DNA of 64,000 bases from Nocardia abscessus (GTDB lineage: Bacteria; Actinomycetota; Actinomycetes; Mycobacteriales; Mycobacteriaceae): assembly GCF_015477775.1 (NCBI RefSeq), contig NZ_JADLQO010000008.1, positions 1-64,000 on the forward strand, written 5' to 3'. Below, in pieces: positions 55,793 to 64,000 of the stretch. A program made the position numbers and the translations under genes. The notes under the pieces are model-generated. The model was not told where the DNA came from, did no database searches, and was given only the letters and a program-made list of their open reading frames with translations. The number at the start of each line of letters is the position of its first letter. Position 1 is the stretch's first letter.

Positions 55793-56124
55793 ATTAATCG
55801 ACGGGTCGATATCTTGTCGAGCGCTTTCTCACCTCTGGGAACAATCGATGGTCTTCCGTCGTGGAGTCGACGTCCTGACCAGCGGCGACGTTCGCGACTC
55901 ACCGCCTGCGGGGTGTAGAAAACTTTTCGGGCGAAGACTTTTCGGGCACGCGGATGCCACTGAGGGGCGAGGCCGACCGGGGTGCTTGTACGCGAAAAGG
56001 GCGCCCGCCGGATGGCGGACGCCCTCTTCTTGGATCACCGCTACGGTTCTGGCCGTAACGGCTGATGTCGTTGTCGGAACGCCCGCACGCCTTTACCGCG
56101 TGGCGGGCGTGCGGGATGGGTCGA
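55793..56124. other. Intergenic region with degenerate palindrome and terminator
   Basis: About 330 bases without a gene. It holds a weak ESX palindrome (TTCTC-ACCTCT-GGGAA at 55826-55841), a direct repeat of CTTTTCGGGC (two copies 15 bases apart, near 55922 and 55937), and the hairpin at 56082-56115. Confidence 0.5.
56082..56115 (-). terminator. Terminator hairpin after the polytopic membrane protein
   Basis: A 10-bp stem CCCGCACGCC / GGCGTGCGGG with a 14-base loop lies 10 bases after the stop of the minus-strand gene at 56125. There is no clear T tract. Confidence 0.5.
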
Positions 56125-56874
56125 TCAGGCTTCGGTGACCGCCGCATAGGCGGGAGCCACCGGGTCCTTGGCCGCCGCGGTCGCGCGACTCGGCTTCGCG
56201 GCCGCGGGGTCGCGGAACGGGGCCTCGATCACCGCGCGCTCGCGCCACAGGTAGTACAGCGCGGCGGCGAAGATGGTCGTGCCGATCACGTTGGCCAGGA
56301 AGTGCCACCAGATGCGGTAGGTCGCCGCGCCTGCTCCGGGGTCGAGCAGGCCGAAGATGGTCGACAGGCCGATCGCCTTGGTGCCGAACGCGACCGTCAG
56401 CGTCAGCGCGAGATGTTCGAGTCCGTGGATGCCCTGCATCAGCACGCCCATCCGGCCCCACTTGCGTGCCTTGCTCTCCAAGGCGTGATGGGTGACCAGG
56501 GCGATGCCGACCAGTCCGGCGAGGAAGTGGAAGTTGCCCACCAGGTGCAGAAGTTCCATACCCAGCGCGGGCTTCATGTGGTTGACCTGAGCGAAACCGT
56601 TGGCCAAGCCGGTGCCCCACGGGGTCATCCACGCCGGTGAGTTCGGGTGCTGGATCCAGTACCCGACCTGTGCGACGTGCTCCTGGAAGTGGCCGACCTG
56701 GGCGATCACGCCCAGCGCGATCACACCGAGCGCGGTGCGGAACATCCACGGCCGCAACGGTCTACGCAAGGCGAAGACCAGGACTCCGACGGCGGCCCAC
56801 ATGACGACCATCCAGGCCACCATCAGGATCGCGCCTAGGATTTCCAACCCGGTTGCTTCGGCTGCATGGTTCAT
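56125..56874 (-). CDS. Polytopic membrane protein with conserved-looking His pairs
   Basis: 249 residues from ATG 56874. About six membrane helices (LEILGAILMVAWMVVMWAAVGVLVFAL; FRTALGVIALGVIAQVGHF; LLHLVGNFHFLAGLVGIALVTHHAL; and others). Histidines cluster at GHFQEHV, NFHF, THHAL, HGLEHL and WWHFL, which could bind a metal or heme, but no known oxidase motif is complete. The C-terminus is a hydrophilic Ala/Pro tail. I cannot assign a family. It lies downstream of the TetR gene in the same direction. Confidence 0.72.
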   Translation of the reverse strand: MNHAAEATGLEILGAILMVAWMVVMWAAVGVLVFALRRPLRPWMFRTALGVIALGVIAQVGHFQEHVAQVGYWIQHPNSPAWMTPWGTGLANGFAQVNHMKPALGMELLHLVGNFHFLAGLVGIALVTHHALESKARKWGRMGVLMQGIHGLEHLALTLTVAFGTKAIGLSTIFGLLDPGAGAATYRIWWHFLANVIGTTIFAAALYYLWRERAVIEAPFRDPAAAKPSRATAAAKDPVAPAYAAVTEA

Positions 56875-56933
56875 GGGGAACCGCCCTTCTGCGCGCCCTC
56901 CGGCAACGGCGACGGATGGGGAGTTGCTACGGA

Positions 56934-56950
56934 AACGCGTTGCACGCGTT
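56934..56950 (-). promoter_or_regulatory. Inverted repeat AACGCGT-TGC-ACGCGTT, possible TetR operator
   Basis: A perfect 7-bp inverted repeat with a 3-base spacer lies 60 bases upstream of the membrane-protein gene and 100 bases after the TetR gene. Its size fits a TetR-type operator. Not seen elsewhere in the window. Confidence 0.45.
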
Positions 56951-57053
56951 GTCCGCAAGATACAAGGTGAGAGGGGAATTTGTCCGAAGGTTCCGAATAT
57001 CCTGGGCTTCTCACGATTCGGTGCGCGTCGTACTCGACGCGTATGAGAGGTGC

Positions 57054-57674
57054 TCACGCCGGCGCGAGGAACCCCTCCACGATGCGGCGGGCGCGGTCGG
57101 CGGCCTCCGGATCGCCGAGTCGCAGAGCGGTATTGGTCGCGCAGAGCACCGCGTCGATCTGGAACGCGGCCAGATCGGCATCCAGCTCGGCGATCTCGCC
57201 CGCGGTCGCCGCCGTGCGCAACTCTCGCGCCAGCAGTCGCACCCAGTCGCGCTGATCCCGGAACAGGGCATCGTGGACCGGCCCCGGCTTGCTGTCGTAC
57301 TCGGCCATGGTCGCGACACGGAAGCATCCACCCGCGAACAGCGGCGTCTCGGCGTAGACCATCCAGTGCTCGATCAGGGCGCGCAGCCGCGCCACCCCGT
57401 GCGGTTCGGACCGGGCCGGTTCCACCACGGCCGCCACGAACCGGTCGCGCGCGTGGTCGACAGCGGCCAGTTGCAGCGCTTCCTTCGTGCGGAAGAGAGT
57501 CTGGATCCCCGCCTTGCTCAACCCGGTGTCCGCGGCCAGTCGGCCGAAGCTGAGGCCCTCCAACCCGTCCAGCGAGGCGATGTCGACCGCTTGCCGCAGC
57601 ACGGTGGCGCGAGTTCGCGCACCGCGCAGCAGCCGCTTGTCGGTGATCTCGGAGGTTTGCCGACCACCTTCCAT
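57054..57674 (-). CDS. TetR-family transcriptional regulator
   Basis: 206 residues with the start at ATG 57674; an upstream start at 57749 would overlap the phosphoketolase stop. The HTH is at about 15-60 (TRATVLRQAVDIASLDGLEGLSFGRLAADTGLSKAGIQTLFRTKEALQ in outline). The C-terminal ligand domain has a Cys (GGCFRVATMAEYD) as in many TetR regulators of efflux or redox genes. It sits between phosphoketolase and the membrane-protein gene, all minus strand, so it may control either. Confidence 0.87.
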   Translation of the reverse strand: MEGGRQTSEITDKRLLRGARTRATVLRQAVDIASLDGLEGLSFGRLAADTGLSKAGIQTLFRTKEALQLAAVDHARDRFVAAVVEPARSEPHGVARLRALIEHWMVYAETPLFAGGCFRVATMAEYDSKPGPVHDALFRDQRDWVRLLARELRTAATAGEIAELDADLAAFQIDAVLCATNTALRLGDPEAADRARRIVEGFLAPA

Positions 57675-57741
57675 ACGGTCGATCGTACATTCCAGCACGG
57701 TTTCGGGCCCGCCGAGGGTAGCTGTGAATTCCGGCGCGGGC

Positions 57742-60210
57742 TCAGGCACCCTGGTAGGGCCAGCTCCAGTCCGCGACCTCCGGGATGTCCTCGCCGTGTT
57801 CCCTGGTCCACGCGCGTGCCGTCCACCGCGCGTCGACCATCTCCTGCCGCAGCCCCGCGGCCCGCTCGCGCAGGCTCGGCACGCGATCGATCACGTCCAT
57901 CACCAAGTGGTAGCGGTCCAGGTCGTTGAGCATCACCATGTCGAACGGAGTGGTCGTGGTGCCGCGCTCCTTGTAGCCGCGCACGTGGAGTCCGCCGTGG
58001 TTGGCGCGCCGATAGGTCAGCCGGTGGACCAGCCACGGGTAGCCGTGGAAAGCGAAGATCACCGGCCGGTCCCGGGTGAACAGCGTGTCGAACTCGCTGT
58101 CGGGCAGCCCGTGCGGATGCTCGCTTCGCGGCTGCAACCGCATCAGGTCGACCACGTTGATCACCCGGACGCGCAGGTCGGGCAGTCGTTCGCGGAGGAT
58201 CGCGGCCGCGGCCAGGGTCTCCGACGTGGGTACGTCGCCCGCACAGGCGAGCACCACGTCCGGCGTGCTGCCCGCCTCGTCCCGGTGACAGGCCCACGGC
58301 CAGATGCCGATCCCGCGGGCGCAGTGCTCGGCGGCTTCGGTCACCGACAGCCAGTCGGCCTGCGGCTGCTTGCCCGCGACCACCACGTTCACGTAGTGCC
58401 GCGACCGCAGGCAGTGGTCGTAGGTGGACAGCAAGGTGTTGGCGTCCGGCGGCAGGTACACCCGCACGATCGAGGCCTTCTTGTTCATGACCACGTCCAG
58501 GAAGCCGGGGTCCTGATGGGTGAAGCCGTTGTGGTCCTGGCGCCAGACGTGGGAGGACAGCAGATAATTCAGACTGGGAATCGGGCGCCGCCACGGCACC
58601 GCCGCACTGGCGTCGAGCCATTTGGCGTGCTGGTTGAACATGGCGTCCACGATGTGGATGAACGCTTCGTAACAGGTGAACACGCCGTGCCTGCCGGTCA
58701 GCAGATAGCCCTCGAGCAGCCCCTGGCACATGTGTTCGGACAGCACCTCGATCACCCGGCCCGCGCGGTCGAGTTTCTCGTCTCGGGCGTCGATCTCGGC
58801 CTGCCAGTTCCGGCCGGTGACGTCGAGGATGTCCTGGAGCCGGTTGCTGGCCAGTTCGTCGGGCGCGAAGGTGAGGAAGTTTTCCGGATTGTTCCTGGTG
58901 ACCTCGCGCAACCAGGTACCGAGCACTCTGGTGGCCTCGTGCCGGGTCGCGCCCGGCGCGGTCACCTCGACGCCGAAATCGCGCCAGTCCGGCAAGCGCA
59001 GGTCGCGCAGCAGCGTGCCGCCGTTGGCCACCGGATTGGCGCTCATCCGCTGATCGCCGTGGGGTACCTGATCGACCAGCTCCGGCACCGGTCCGCCGCT
59101 CTCGTCGAACAGTTCCTCCGGGCGGTAGGACCGCAGCCACTGCTCCAGCACCGCGCGGTGTTCCGCGTCGCCGCGGGCGCCGGGCAGCGGGACCTGATGT
59201 GCGCGGAAGGTGCCCTCGACCTGGTCACCGTCCACCGTCGGCGGACAAGTCCAGCCCTTGGGCGTGCGCAGCACGATCATGGGCCAGGTGGTCGGCGCCC
59301 CGTCGGCGTCGCCGCGCGCGGCGCGCTGGATCCGGGCGATGCGCTCCATGCTCGTGTCCACGGCCGCGGCCATCGCCTGGTGGACCGCCGCGGGGTCGTC
59401 GCCCGCGACGATGATCGGCTCGTAGCCGTATCCGCGCAGCAGGGCGAGCAGTTCCGTTTCCGGGATGCGCGCCAGGATGGTCGGGTTGGCGATCTTGTAC
59501 TCGTTCAGCGCCAGGATCGGCAACACCGCGCCGTCGCGGGCCGGGTTGAGGAACTTGTTCGCATGCCAACTCGTAGCCAGCGGTCCGGTCTCCGCCTCGC
59601 CGTCGCCGATCACGCAGAAGACGGTGAGATCGGGGTTGTCCAAGGCGGCGCCGAACGCGTGCAGCAGCGAATAGCCGAGCTCGCCGCCCTCGTGGAAGGA
59701 GCCGGGCGTCTCCGGCGCGCAGTGACTCGGCACCCCGCCGGGGAAGGAGAACTGGTGGAACAGCGCCTCCATGCCCGCGGCGTCCCGGGGGATGTGGCTG
59801 TAGTACTCGGAGTAGGTGCCCTCCAGCCACGCGCACGCGTTCGGGCCGGGCCCGCCGTGCCCGGGACCCGCGACGAAGACGGCGTTCAGACCGCGCTGAC
59901 GGATCGCACGATTGGCGTGCGCCCAGACCAGATTCAGACCGGGCACCGTGCCGAAGTGTCCGAGCAGCCGTGGCTTGATGTGCTCGGGTCGCAGCGGTTC
60001 GCGCAGCAACGCATTGGCCATCAGGTAGATCTGGCCGACGGCCAGATAGTTGGCCGCGCGCCACCACGCGTCGATCGAAGTCAACTCGTCGCGTGCCAGT
60101 GGGCCCGGCACGTCCGCCAGCCGGTAGGGACGCGGGGCGACGGTACGGCCACCGGTACTGCCGACGTTGTCGGCCGAAGTATCGCCGCCTGCACTTGCCG
60201 TATGGGTCAT
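57742..60210 (-). CDS. xfp: Xylulose-5-phosphate/fructose-6-phosphate phosphoketolase
   Basis: 822 residues from ATG 60210 (GTGAGGAGAG upstream). Thiamine-diphosphate enzyme of the phosphoketolase family: GPGHGGPGPNACAWLEGTYSE, GGVPSHCAPETPGSFHEGGELGYSL, VIGDGEAETGPLATSWHANKF (cofactor motif) and DHNGFTHQDPGFLD are intact. It splits xylulose 5-phosphate or fructose 6-phosphate with phosphate to acetyl phosphate plus an aldose phosphate. Length is normal for the family (about 790-825). No acetate kinase or phosphotransacetylase gene is in the window. Confidence 0.95.
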   Translation of the reverse strand: MTHTASAGGDTSADNVGSTGGRTVAPRPYRLADVPGPLARDELTSIDAWWRAANYLAVGQIYLMANALLREPLRPEHIKPRLLGHFGTVPGLNLVWAHANRAIRQRGLNAVFVAGPGHGGPGPNACAWLEGTYSEYYSHIPRDAAGMEALFHQFSFPGGVPSHCAPETPGSFHEGGELGYSLLHAFGAALDNPDLTVFCVIGDGEAETGPLATSWHANKFLNPARDGAVLPILALNEYKIANPTILARIPETELLALLRGYGYEPIIVAGDDPAAVHQAMAAAVDTSMERIARIQRAARGDADGAPTTWPMIVLRTPKGWTCPPTVDGDQVEGTFRAHQVPLPGARGDAEHRAVLEQWLRSYRPEELFDESGGPVPELVDQVPHGDQRMSANPVANGGTLLRDLRLPDWRDFGVEVTAPGATRHEATRVLGTWLREVTRNNPENFLTFAPDELASNRLQDILDVTGRNWQAEIDARDEKLDRAGRVIEVLSEHMCQGLLEGYLLTGRHGVFTCYEAFIHIVDAMFNQHAKWLDASAAVPWRRPIPSLNYLLSSHVWRQDHNGFTHQDPGFLDVVMNKKASIVRVYLPPDANTLLSTYDHCLRSRHYVNVVVAGKQPQADWLSVTEAAEHCARGIGIWPWACHRDEAGSTPDVVLACAGDVPTSETLAAAAILRERLPDLRVRVINVVDLMRLQPRSEHPHGLPDSEFDTLFTRDRPVIFAFHGYPWLVHRLTYRRANHGGLHVRGYKERGTTTTPFDMVMLNDLDRYHLVMDVIDRVPSLRERAAGLRQEMVDARWTARAWTREHGEDIPEVADWSWPYQGA

Positions 60211-60431
60211 GCGCCGACTCTCCTCACACTCGGGGCATCGGGGACAGCGGCGCCTCGAGGGACCACTGTCCCGGGGTCGTGCACGGTCGCCGATCGGAAT
60301 CGGCAACGCCGGATGGAGAATTCACCGCCAGCCTAGCGAGCTTCGCCGCGTCGGGCGCGTCACACGCGCGTCGCGGGAGGGTCCCGCGCCCGGCCGAGCC
60401 GACGGTGCGCACGTGGTCTAGGGTCCGCGGC

Positions 60432-61013
60432 ATGCACATTCTGGGAAGGATCATCGGGATCGGCGCTCTCGCCGCGACGACCATCGCGTTGGCGGCTTGC
60501 GGCTCGGACGACGAACCGACCGCGGCGAGCGTCTCCCCGACGAACACCACCGCGGCGGTGGGGCCTTCCGCCGCGCAGCGCCCGGCCACCCCGAGCAAGG
60601 GCCGGGAGTGCACCGCCGACGACATCCGCGTCACCGGCGACTTCGGCGCCGCGCCGACCGTCACCATTCCGGACGACTGCGACCCGCCGAAGCAACTGAT
60701 CGTCAAGGACCTGCTCGAGGGCGGCGGGCCCGGCGCCGCGGCAGGCCAGGCACTGACCATGAACTACGCGCTGGTGACCTGGTCGGACAAGAAGACGCTG
60801 GACAGCTCGTTCAATCGCGGCAAGCCGTTCCAGCTCACCCTCGGCGCGGGCCAGGTCATCGACGGCTGGGACCAGGGGCTCGTCGGCGTCCGGGAAGGCT
60901 CGCGCAGGCTGTTGATCGTGCCGCCCGAGCTGGGCTACGGCGCGGGCGGGCGCGGCATCGCGCCGTACGAGACGCTGGTCTTCGTCACCGACGCGGTCTC
61001 GGTGGGGAAGTAG
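60432..61013 (+). CDS. FKBP-type peptidyl-prolyl isomerase lipoprotein
   Basis: 193 residues from ATG 60432. Residues 1-23 are a lipoprotein signal ending in the lipobox LAAC with Cys23. A Thr/Ala/Pro linker follows to about 80. The FKBP domain is the last 100 residues: KDLLEGGGPGAAAGQALTMNYALVTW, SFNRGKPFQLTLGAGQVIDGWDQGLVGV, GSRRLLIVPPELGYGAGG. It would assist folding of exported proteins. It is transcribed divergently from phosphoketolase and precedes trigger factor in the same direction. Confidence 0.92.
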   Translation: MHILGRIIGIGALAATTIALAACGSDDEPTAASVSPTNTTAAVGPSAAQRPATPSKGRECTADDIRVTGDFGAAPTVTIPDDCDPPKQLIVKDLLEGGGPGAAAGQALTMNYALVTWSDKKTLDSSFNRGKPFQLTLGAGQVIDGWDQGLVGVREGSRRLLIVPPELGYGAGGRGIAPYETLVFVTDAVSVGK

Positions 61014-61273
61014 CCCCGGCCCGCGCGGCCCGCCGAGCCACCGCCGGATGCAGGCCCGCTCGACCGGTCAACTAACCTGGTCGGGATGCGTGGCGTACGC
61101 CGCACCCCTCGTCGTCTCGGCCGAGGCCGGGACTCCGGTTCGGATCGGCGCCGGTGGGGGAGCGCGGCAGCCAGCGTAGGGCCGCCTCGTCCGCCATTCC
61201 GACCCCGGAGTGCGGGGTGGCGCGCCGCACACCGAACGTCAACCAGTACGAACAACGAACAAGGAGCATGTCC

Positions 61274-62650
61274 GTGAAGAGCACCGTCGAGCAGCTGAGC
61301 CCGACCCGGGTCCGGATCAATGTCGAGGTGCCCTTCGATGAGCTGAAGCCCGATTTCGACCGTGCGTACAAGGCGCTGGCCAAGCAGGTCCGCATCCCCG
61401 GTTTCCGTCCCGGCAAGGCGCCCGCGAAGCTGCTCGAGGCCCGCCTCGGCCGTGGCGCGATCCTGGAGCAGGTCGTCAACGACGCCCTGCCCGGTCGCTA
61501 CAGCGAGGCCGTCACCACCTCCGAGGTGAAGGTCATCGGGCAGCCCGAGATCGAGATCACCAAGATCGAGGACGGCCAGGAGCTCGCCTTCACCGCCGAG
61601 GTCGACGTGCGTCCGGAGATCGCCCTGCCGGACTACGAGAGCATCGCGGTCACCGTCGACTCGTTCACCGTCGGCGACGAGGACATCGAGGAGCAGTTGC
61701 AGTCGCTGCGCCAGCGCTTCGGCACCCTGGCCGGCGTCGAGCGTCCGGTGCAGGACGGCGACTTCGTCTCCATCGACCTCTCCGCGACCGTGGACGGCGA
61801 GGAGGTGGCCGAGGCCGCCACCACCGGCCTGTCCCACGAGGTCGGCTCCGGTCAGCTCATCGAGGGCCTGGACGAGGCGCTGGTCGGATTGTCGGCGGGC
61901 GAGTCGAAGGAGTTCACCTCGAAGCTGGTCGCGGGCGAGCACGCGGGCAAGGAGGCGGTCATCACCGTCACCGTGCAGACCGTCAAGGAGCGTGAGCTGC
62001 CCGAGGCCGACGACGAGTTCGCCCAGCTGGCCAGCGAATTCGACACCCTCGAGGAGCTGAAGGCCGACCTGCGCAGCCGCGTCGAGCGGGTCAAGAAGGT
62101 GCAGCAGGCGGGCGAGATCCGCGACAAGGTGCTGGAGACCTTGCTCGAGCAGGTCGAGGTACCGCTGCCCGAGGCCGTGGTGCAGGCCGAGATCGACGCC
62201 GTGACCCACGACGCGGTGCACGGCTTCGATCACGACGAGGCCAAGTTCGCCGAGGCGCTCGAGTCGCAGGGCAGCACCCGCGAGGAGTTCGACGCCGACA
62301 CCAAGGAGGCCGCCGAGAAGTCGGTGAAGACCCAGTTGCTGCTGGACGCGATCGCCGAGGCGGAGGGCACCCAGGTCGGCCAGGAGGAGCTCACCGAGCG
62401 GATCCTGTTCCAGTCGCAGCGCTACGGCATGTCGCCGGAACAGTTCATCCAGCAGGTGCAGCAGGCCGGCCAGCTCGGCGCGGTGTTCGCGGACGTGCGC
62501 CGCGGCAAGGCGCTGGCGGGCGTGGTCGGCAAGGTGACCGTCACCGACTCCGCGGGCAACCCGGTGGACACCGCCGAAATGTTCGGCGCGCCCACCGATT
62601 CCGCGGACGAGGACAACGCCGGCGAGACCGCCGCGGCGGACGCCGAATAA
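61274..62650 (+). CDS. tig: Trigger factor, ribosome-associated chaperone/isomerase
   Basis: 458 residues with the start at GTG 61274: the AGGAG at 62 bases into this line (61262-61266) is 7 bases from this GTG but only 1 base from the ATG at 61268, and MKSTVEQLSPTRVRINVEVPF is the standard start. The ribosome-binding motif GFRPGKAP is at about residues 45-52, the FKBP-like domain spans about 150-240 (DGDFVSIDLSATVDGEE), and the C-terminal chaperone arms follow. The acidic tail is normal for actinobacteria. It lies upstream of clpP1-clpP2 as in many actinobacteria. Confidence 0.95.
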   Translation: MKSTVEQLSPTRVRINVEVPFDELKPDFDRAYKALAKQVRIPGFRPGKAPAKLLEARLGRGAILEQVVNDALPGRYSEAVTTSEVKVIGQPEIEITKIEDGQELAFTAEVDVRPEIALPDYESIAVTVDSFTVGDEDIEEQLQSLRQRFGTLAGVERPVQDGDFVSIDLSATVDGEEVAEAATTGLSHEVGSGQLIEGLDEALVGLSAGESKEFTSKLVAGEHAGKEAVITVTVQTVKERELPEADDEFAQLASEFDTLEELKADLRSRVERVKKVQQAGEIRDKVLETLLEQVEVPLPEAVVQAEIDAVTHDAVHGFDHDEAKFAEALESQGSTREEFDADTKEAAEKSVKTQLLLDAIAEAEGTQVGQEELTERILFQSQRYGMSPEQFIQQVQQAGQLGAVFADVRRGKALAGVVGKVTVTDSAGNPVDTAEMFGAPTDSADEDNAGETAAADAE

Positions 62651-62713
62651 TTCCATGGAATGTCGGCGTGATCGACGCCCGTGAGGTGCGCTGATTGCGC
62701 TGTGAGCGAAGAA

Positions 62714-62750
62714 AGGGCGGTACCGGGAGTTCGGTGCCGCCCTGCTTCGT
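62714..62750 (+). terminator. Terminator after tig
   Basis: A 12-bp stem AGGGCGGTACCG / CGGTGCCGCCCT (one G-T pair) with a 6-base loop is followed by GCTTCGTTAATGTTTG, a T-rich stretch. Confidence 0.75.
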
Positions 62751-62862
62751 TAATGTTTGTGACGGCAAGTTGGATACGCCCAGTCCGATCGGGTGCGGCA
62801 TATCCAACCAGTGATGGCTATGTGGCAATCCGCAACGAGCCGGCGAGAGAAGGCAGGTATCC

Positions 62863-63474
62863 GTGACAATCAACCAGGCAGGGGTCATGACAACCGCGAC
62901 TGCTGGTCTCAACCTCAGTGATTCGGTGTACGAGCGCCTGCTGCGTGAGCGCATCATCTTCCTCGGCACGCAGGTCGACGACGATATCGCGAACAAACTG
63001 TGCGCGCAGCTCCTGTTGCTCTCGGCGGAGGATCCCACCAGGGACATCTCGCTCTACATCAACTCGCCGGGCGGCTCGGTGACCGCGGGCATGGCCATCT
63101 ACGACACGATGCAGTTCGCCGAGTGCGACATCGCCACCTACGGCATGGGCCTGGCCGCGTCGATGGGGCAGTTCCTGCTCACCGCGGGCACGAAGGGCAA
63201 GCGCTACGCGCTGCCGCACGCGCGCATCATGATGCACCAGCCTTCCGCGGGGATCGGCGGCTCGGCGGCCGACATCGCGATCATGGCGGAGCAGTTCGCG
63301 CACACGAAGCGGGAGCTGAACGAGCTGCAGGCGCTGCACACCGGCAAGTCGGTCGAGCAGGTCACCGCCGACGCCGACCGCGATCGCTGGTTCACCGCGT
63401 CCGAAGCCCTGGAATACGGCTTCATCGACCACGTGATCAGCCACGCGAACCAGGCCAACGGCGCCAAGAAGTAA
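62863..63474 (+). CDS. clpP1: ClpP1, ATP-dependent protease proteolytic subunit
   Basis: 203 residues from GTG 62863 (AGGCAGG upstream); an internal ATG at 62887 is a possible alternative. Catalytic Ser100 in GLAASMGQF, His125 in IMMHQP and an Asp in the TADADRDRW region form the triad. SDSVYERLLRERIIFLGTQVDDDIAN and the signature YINSPGGSVTAG are typical. In actinobacteria ClpP1 and ClpP2 form a mixed double ring, active with ClpX or ClpC1. clpP2 follows 73 bases later. Confidence 0.95.
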   Translation: MTINQAGVMTTATAGLNLSDSVYERLLRERIIFLGTQVDDDIANKLCAQLLLLSAEDPTRDISLYINSPGGSVTAGMAIYDTMQFAECDIATYGMGLAASMGQFLLTAGTKGKRYALPHARIMMHQPSAGIGGSAADIAIMAEQFAHTKRELNELQALHTGKSVEQVTADADRDRWFTASEALEYGFIDHVISHANQANGAKK

Positions 63475-63547
63475 CGCCGCACCGGACCACCCACAGGCCC
63501 CCGGACACCTCGAACGTCCGGCCGCCGCACCGACTTTGGAGACGAAG

Positions 63548-64000
63548 ATGGCCAATTCGATCGACCCGCGCGCCGGCCTGTCCGGCATCGCACCGCAGAG
63601 CCCGCAGGCGCGCTATATCCTGCCGTCGTTCATCGAGCACTCGAGCTTCGGCGTCAAGGAGTCCAACCCGTACAACAAGCTGTTCGAGGAGCGCATCATC
63701 TTCCTCGGCGTGCAGGTGGACGACGCCTCGGCGAACGACATCATGGCGCAGCTGCTGGTACTGGAGTCGCTGGACCCCGACCGCGACATCACCATGTACA
63801 TCAACTCGCCGGGTGGCTCGTTCACCTCGCTGATGGCCATCTACGACACCATGCAGTACGTGCGCGCCGACGTCGCCACCGTCTGCCTGGGCCAGGCCGC
63901 CTCGGCCGCGGCCGTGCTGCTGGCCGCGGGCACCCCCGGCAAGCGGGCCTGCCTGCCCAACGCGCGCGTCCTGATCCACCAGCCGTCGCTGGAGGGTGGC
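63548..64000 (+). CDS. clpP2: ClpP2, 5' part (continues beyond window)
   Basis: 151 codons from ATG 63548 (TTGGAGACGAAG upstream), open to the window edge. YNKLFEERIIFLGVQVDDASANDIMAQLLVLES, YINSPGGSFTSLMAIYDTM and the catalytic Ser in LGQAASAAAVLLAAG and His in VLIHQPS mark it as the second ClpP paralogue. Partner of ClpP1 in the mixed complex. The 3' end is missing. Confidence 0.95.
   Translation, partial: MANSIDPRAGLSGIAPQSPQARYILPSFIEHSSFGVKESNPYNKLFEERIIFLGVQVDDASANDIMAQLLVLESLDPDRDITMYINSPGGSFTSLMAIYDTMQYVRADVATVCLGQAASAAAVLLAAGTPGKRACLPNARVLIHQPSLEGG

Noticed and set aside
60432..60520. CATTCTGGGAAGG near the FKBP start as an ESX palindrome
   Set aside because: It is inside coding sequence and the left arm is missing.
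1..64000. CRISPR arrays, insertion sequences, prophage genes
   Set aside because: No regularly spaced repeats, no transposase or integrase motifs and no target duplications were seen in reading the window.

Overview
The window looks like chromosomal DNA of a high-GC Mycobacteriales member, most likely Nocardia. I infer this from base composition, ESX type VII secretion genes with PE, PPE and EspG proteins, PknG, an NAD-specific giant glutamate dehydrogenase, paired ClpP1/ClpP2, and short leader repeats encoding MSERSER-like peptides. No insertion sequence, phage gene, CRISPR array, rRNA or convincing tRNA was seen.

From 1 to about 15.65 kb lies an ESX-associated substrate block. It holds an EspB homologue, an EspL/YbaB-like protein and a second small protein of similar shape, an EspC-like small protein, two tandem proteins with EspK-like C-terminal domains (one fused to an EspC-like N-terminus), a divergent pair (a Met/Pro-rich putative substrate and an NlpC/P60 endopeptidase), and a protein with a CpnT-like N-terminal domain but no recognisable toxin. 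From 16.3 to 34.1 kb is the apparatus itself: eccA, eccB, a single fused eccC, a WXG100-like pair, PE, PPE, espG, an EspI/MinD-like ATPase, eccD, mycP and eccE. The order resembles ESX-3, while the accessory proteins resemble ESX-1. An XRE/EspR-like regulator and two membrane-anchored proteins follow.

From 36.3 to 48.9 kb there is a metabolic and signalling stretch: NAD-glutamate dehydrogenase, an SPFH/zinc-ribbon protein, an asparagine-type permease, pknG (whose C-terminus carries a one-base frameshift in a run of seven C), a DUF1707 membrane protein, a MerR regulator and a RibD/DHFR-fold reductase. From 49 to 56.9 kb are two tandem ATPase/LuxR regulators, three small exported or Pro-rich proteins and a polytopic membrane protein. 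From 57 to 64 kb are a TetR regulator, phosphoketolase, an FKBP lipoprotein, trigger factor, clpP1 and the 5' part of clpP2.

Two repeated regulatory palindromes tie the window together. The first, TTCCC-N6-GGGAA, occurs about ten times in intergenic DNA, mostly in front of ESX genes and also before pknG; at five sites a GACAAT or TANCGT hexamer follows exactly 5 bases later. The second, GTRCCG-N8-CGGTAC, occurs at least seven times; at its best sites it fills the 17-base spacer of a promoter whose -35 is TTGAAC or TTGATT and whose -10 is TAnnnT, in front of glutamate dehydrogenase, the SPFH protein, the permease and others. The ESX core substrates share a further peculiarity: the WXG100-like pair and the PE protein all carry FxxxD where YxxxD is expected, and the WXG-position tryptophan is missing in the pair and in the PPE protein. 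These features together are the best candidate for an undescribed, co-regulated variant ESX system.
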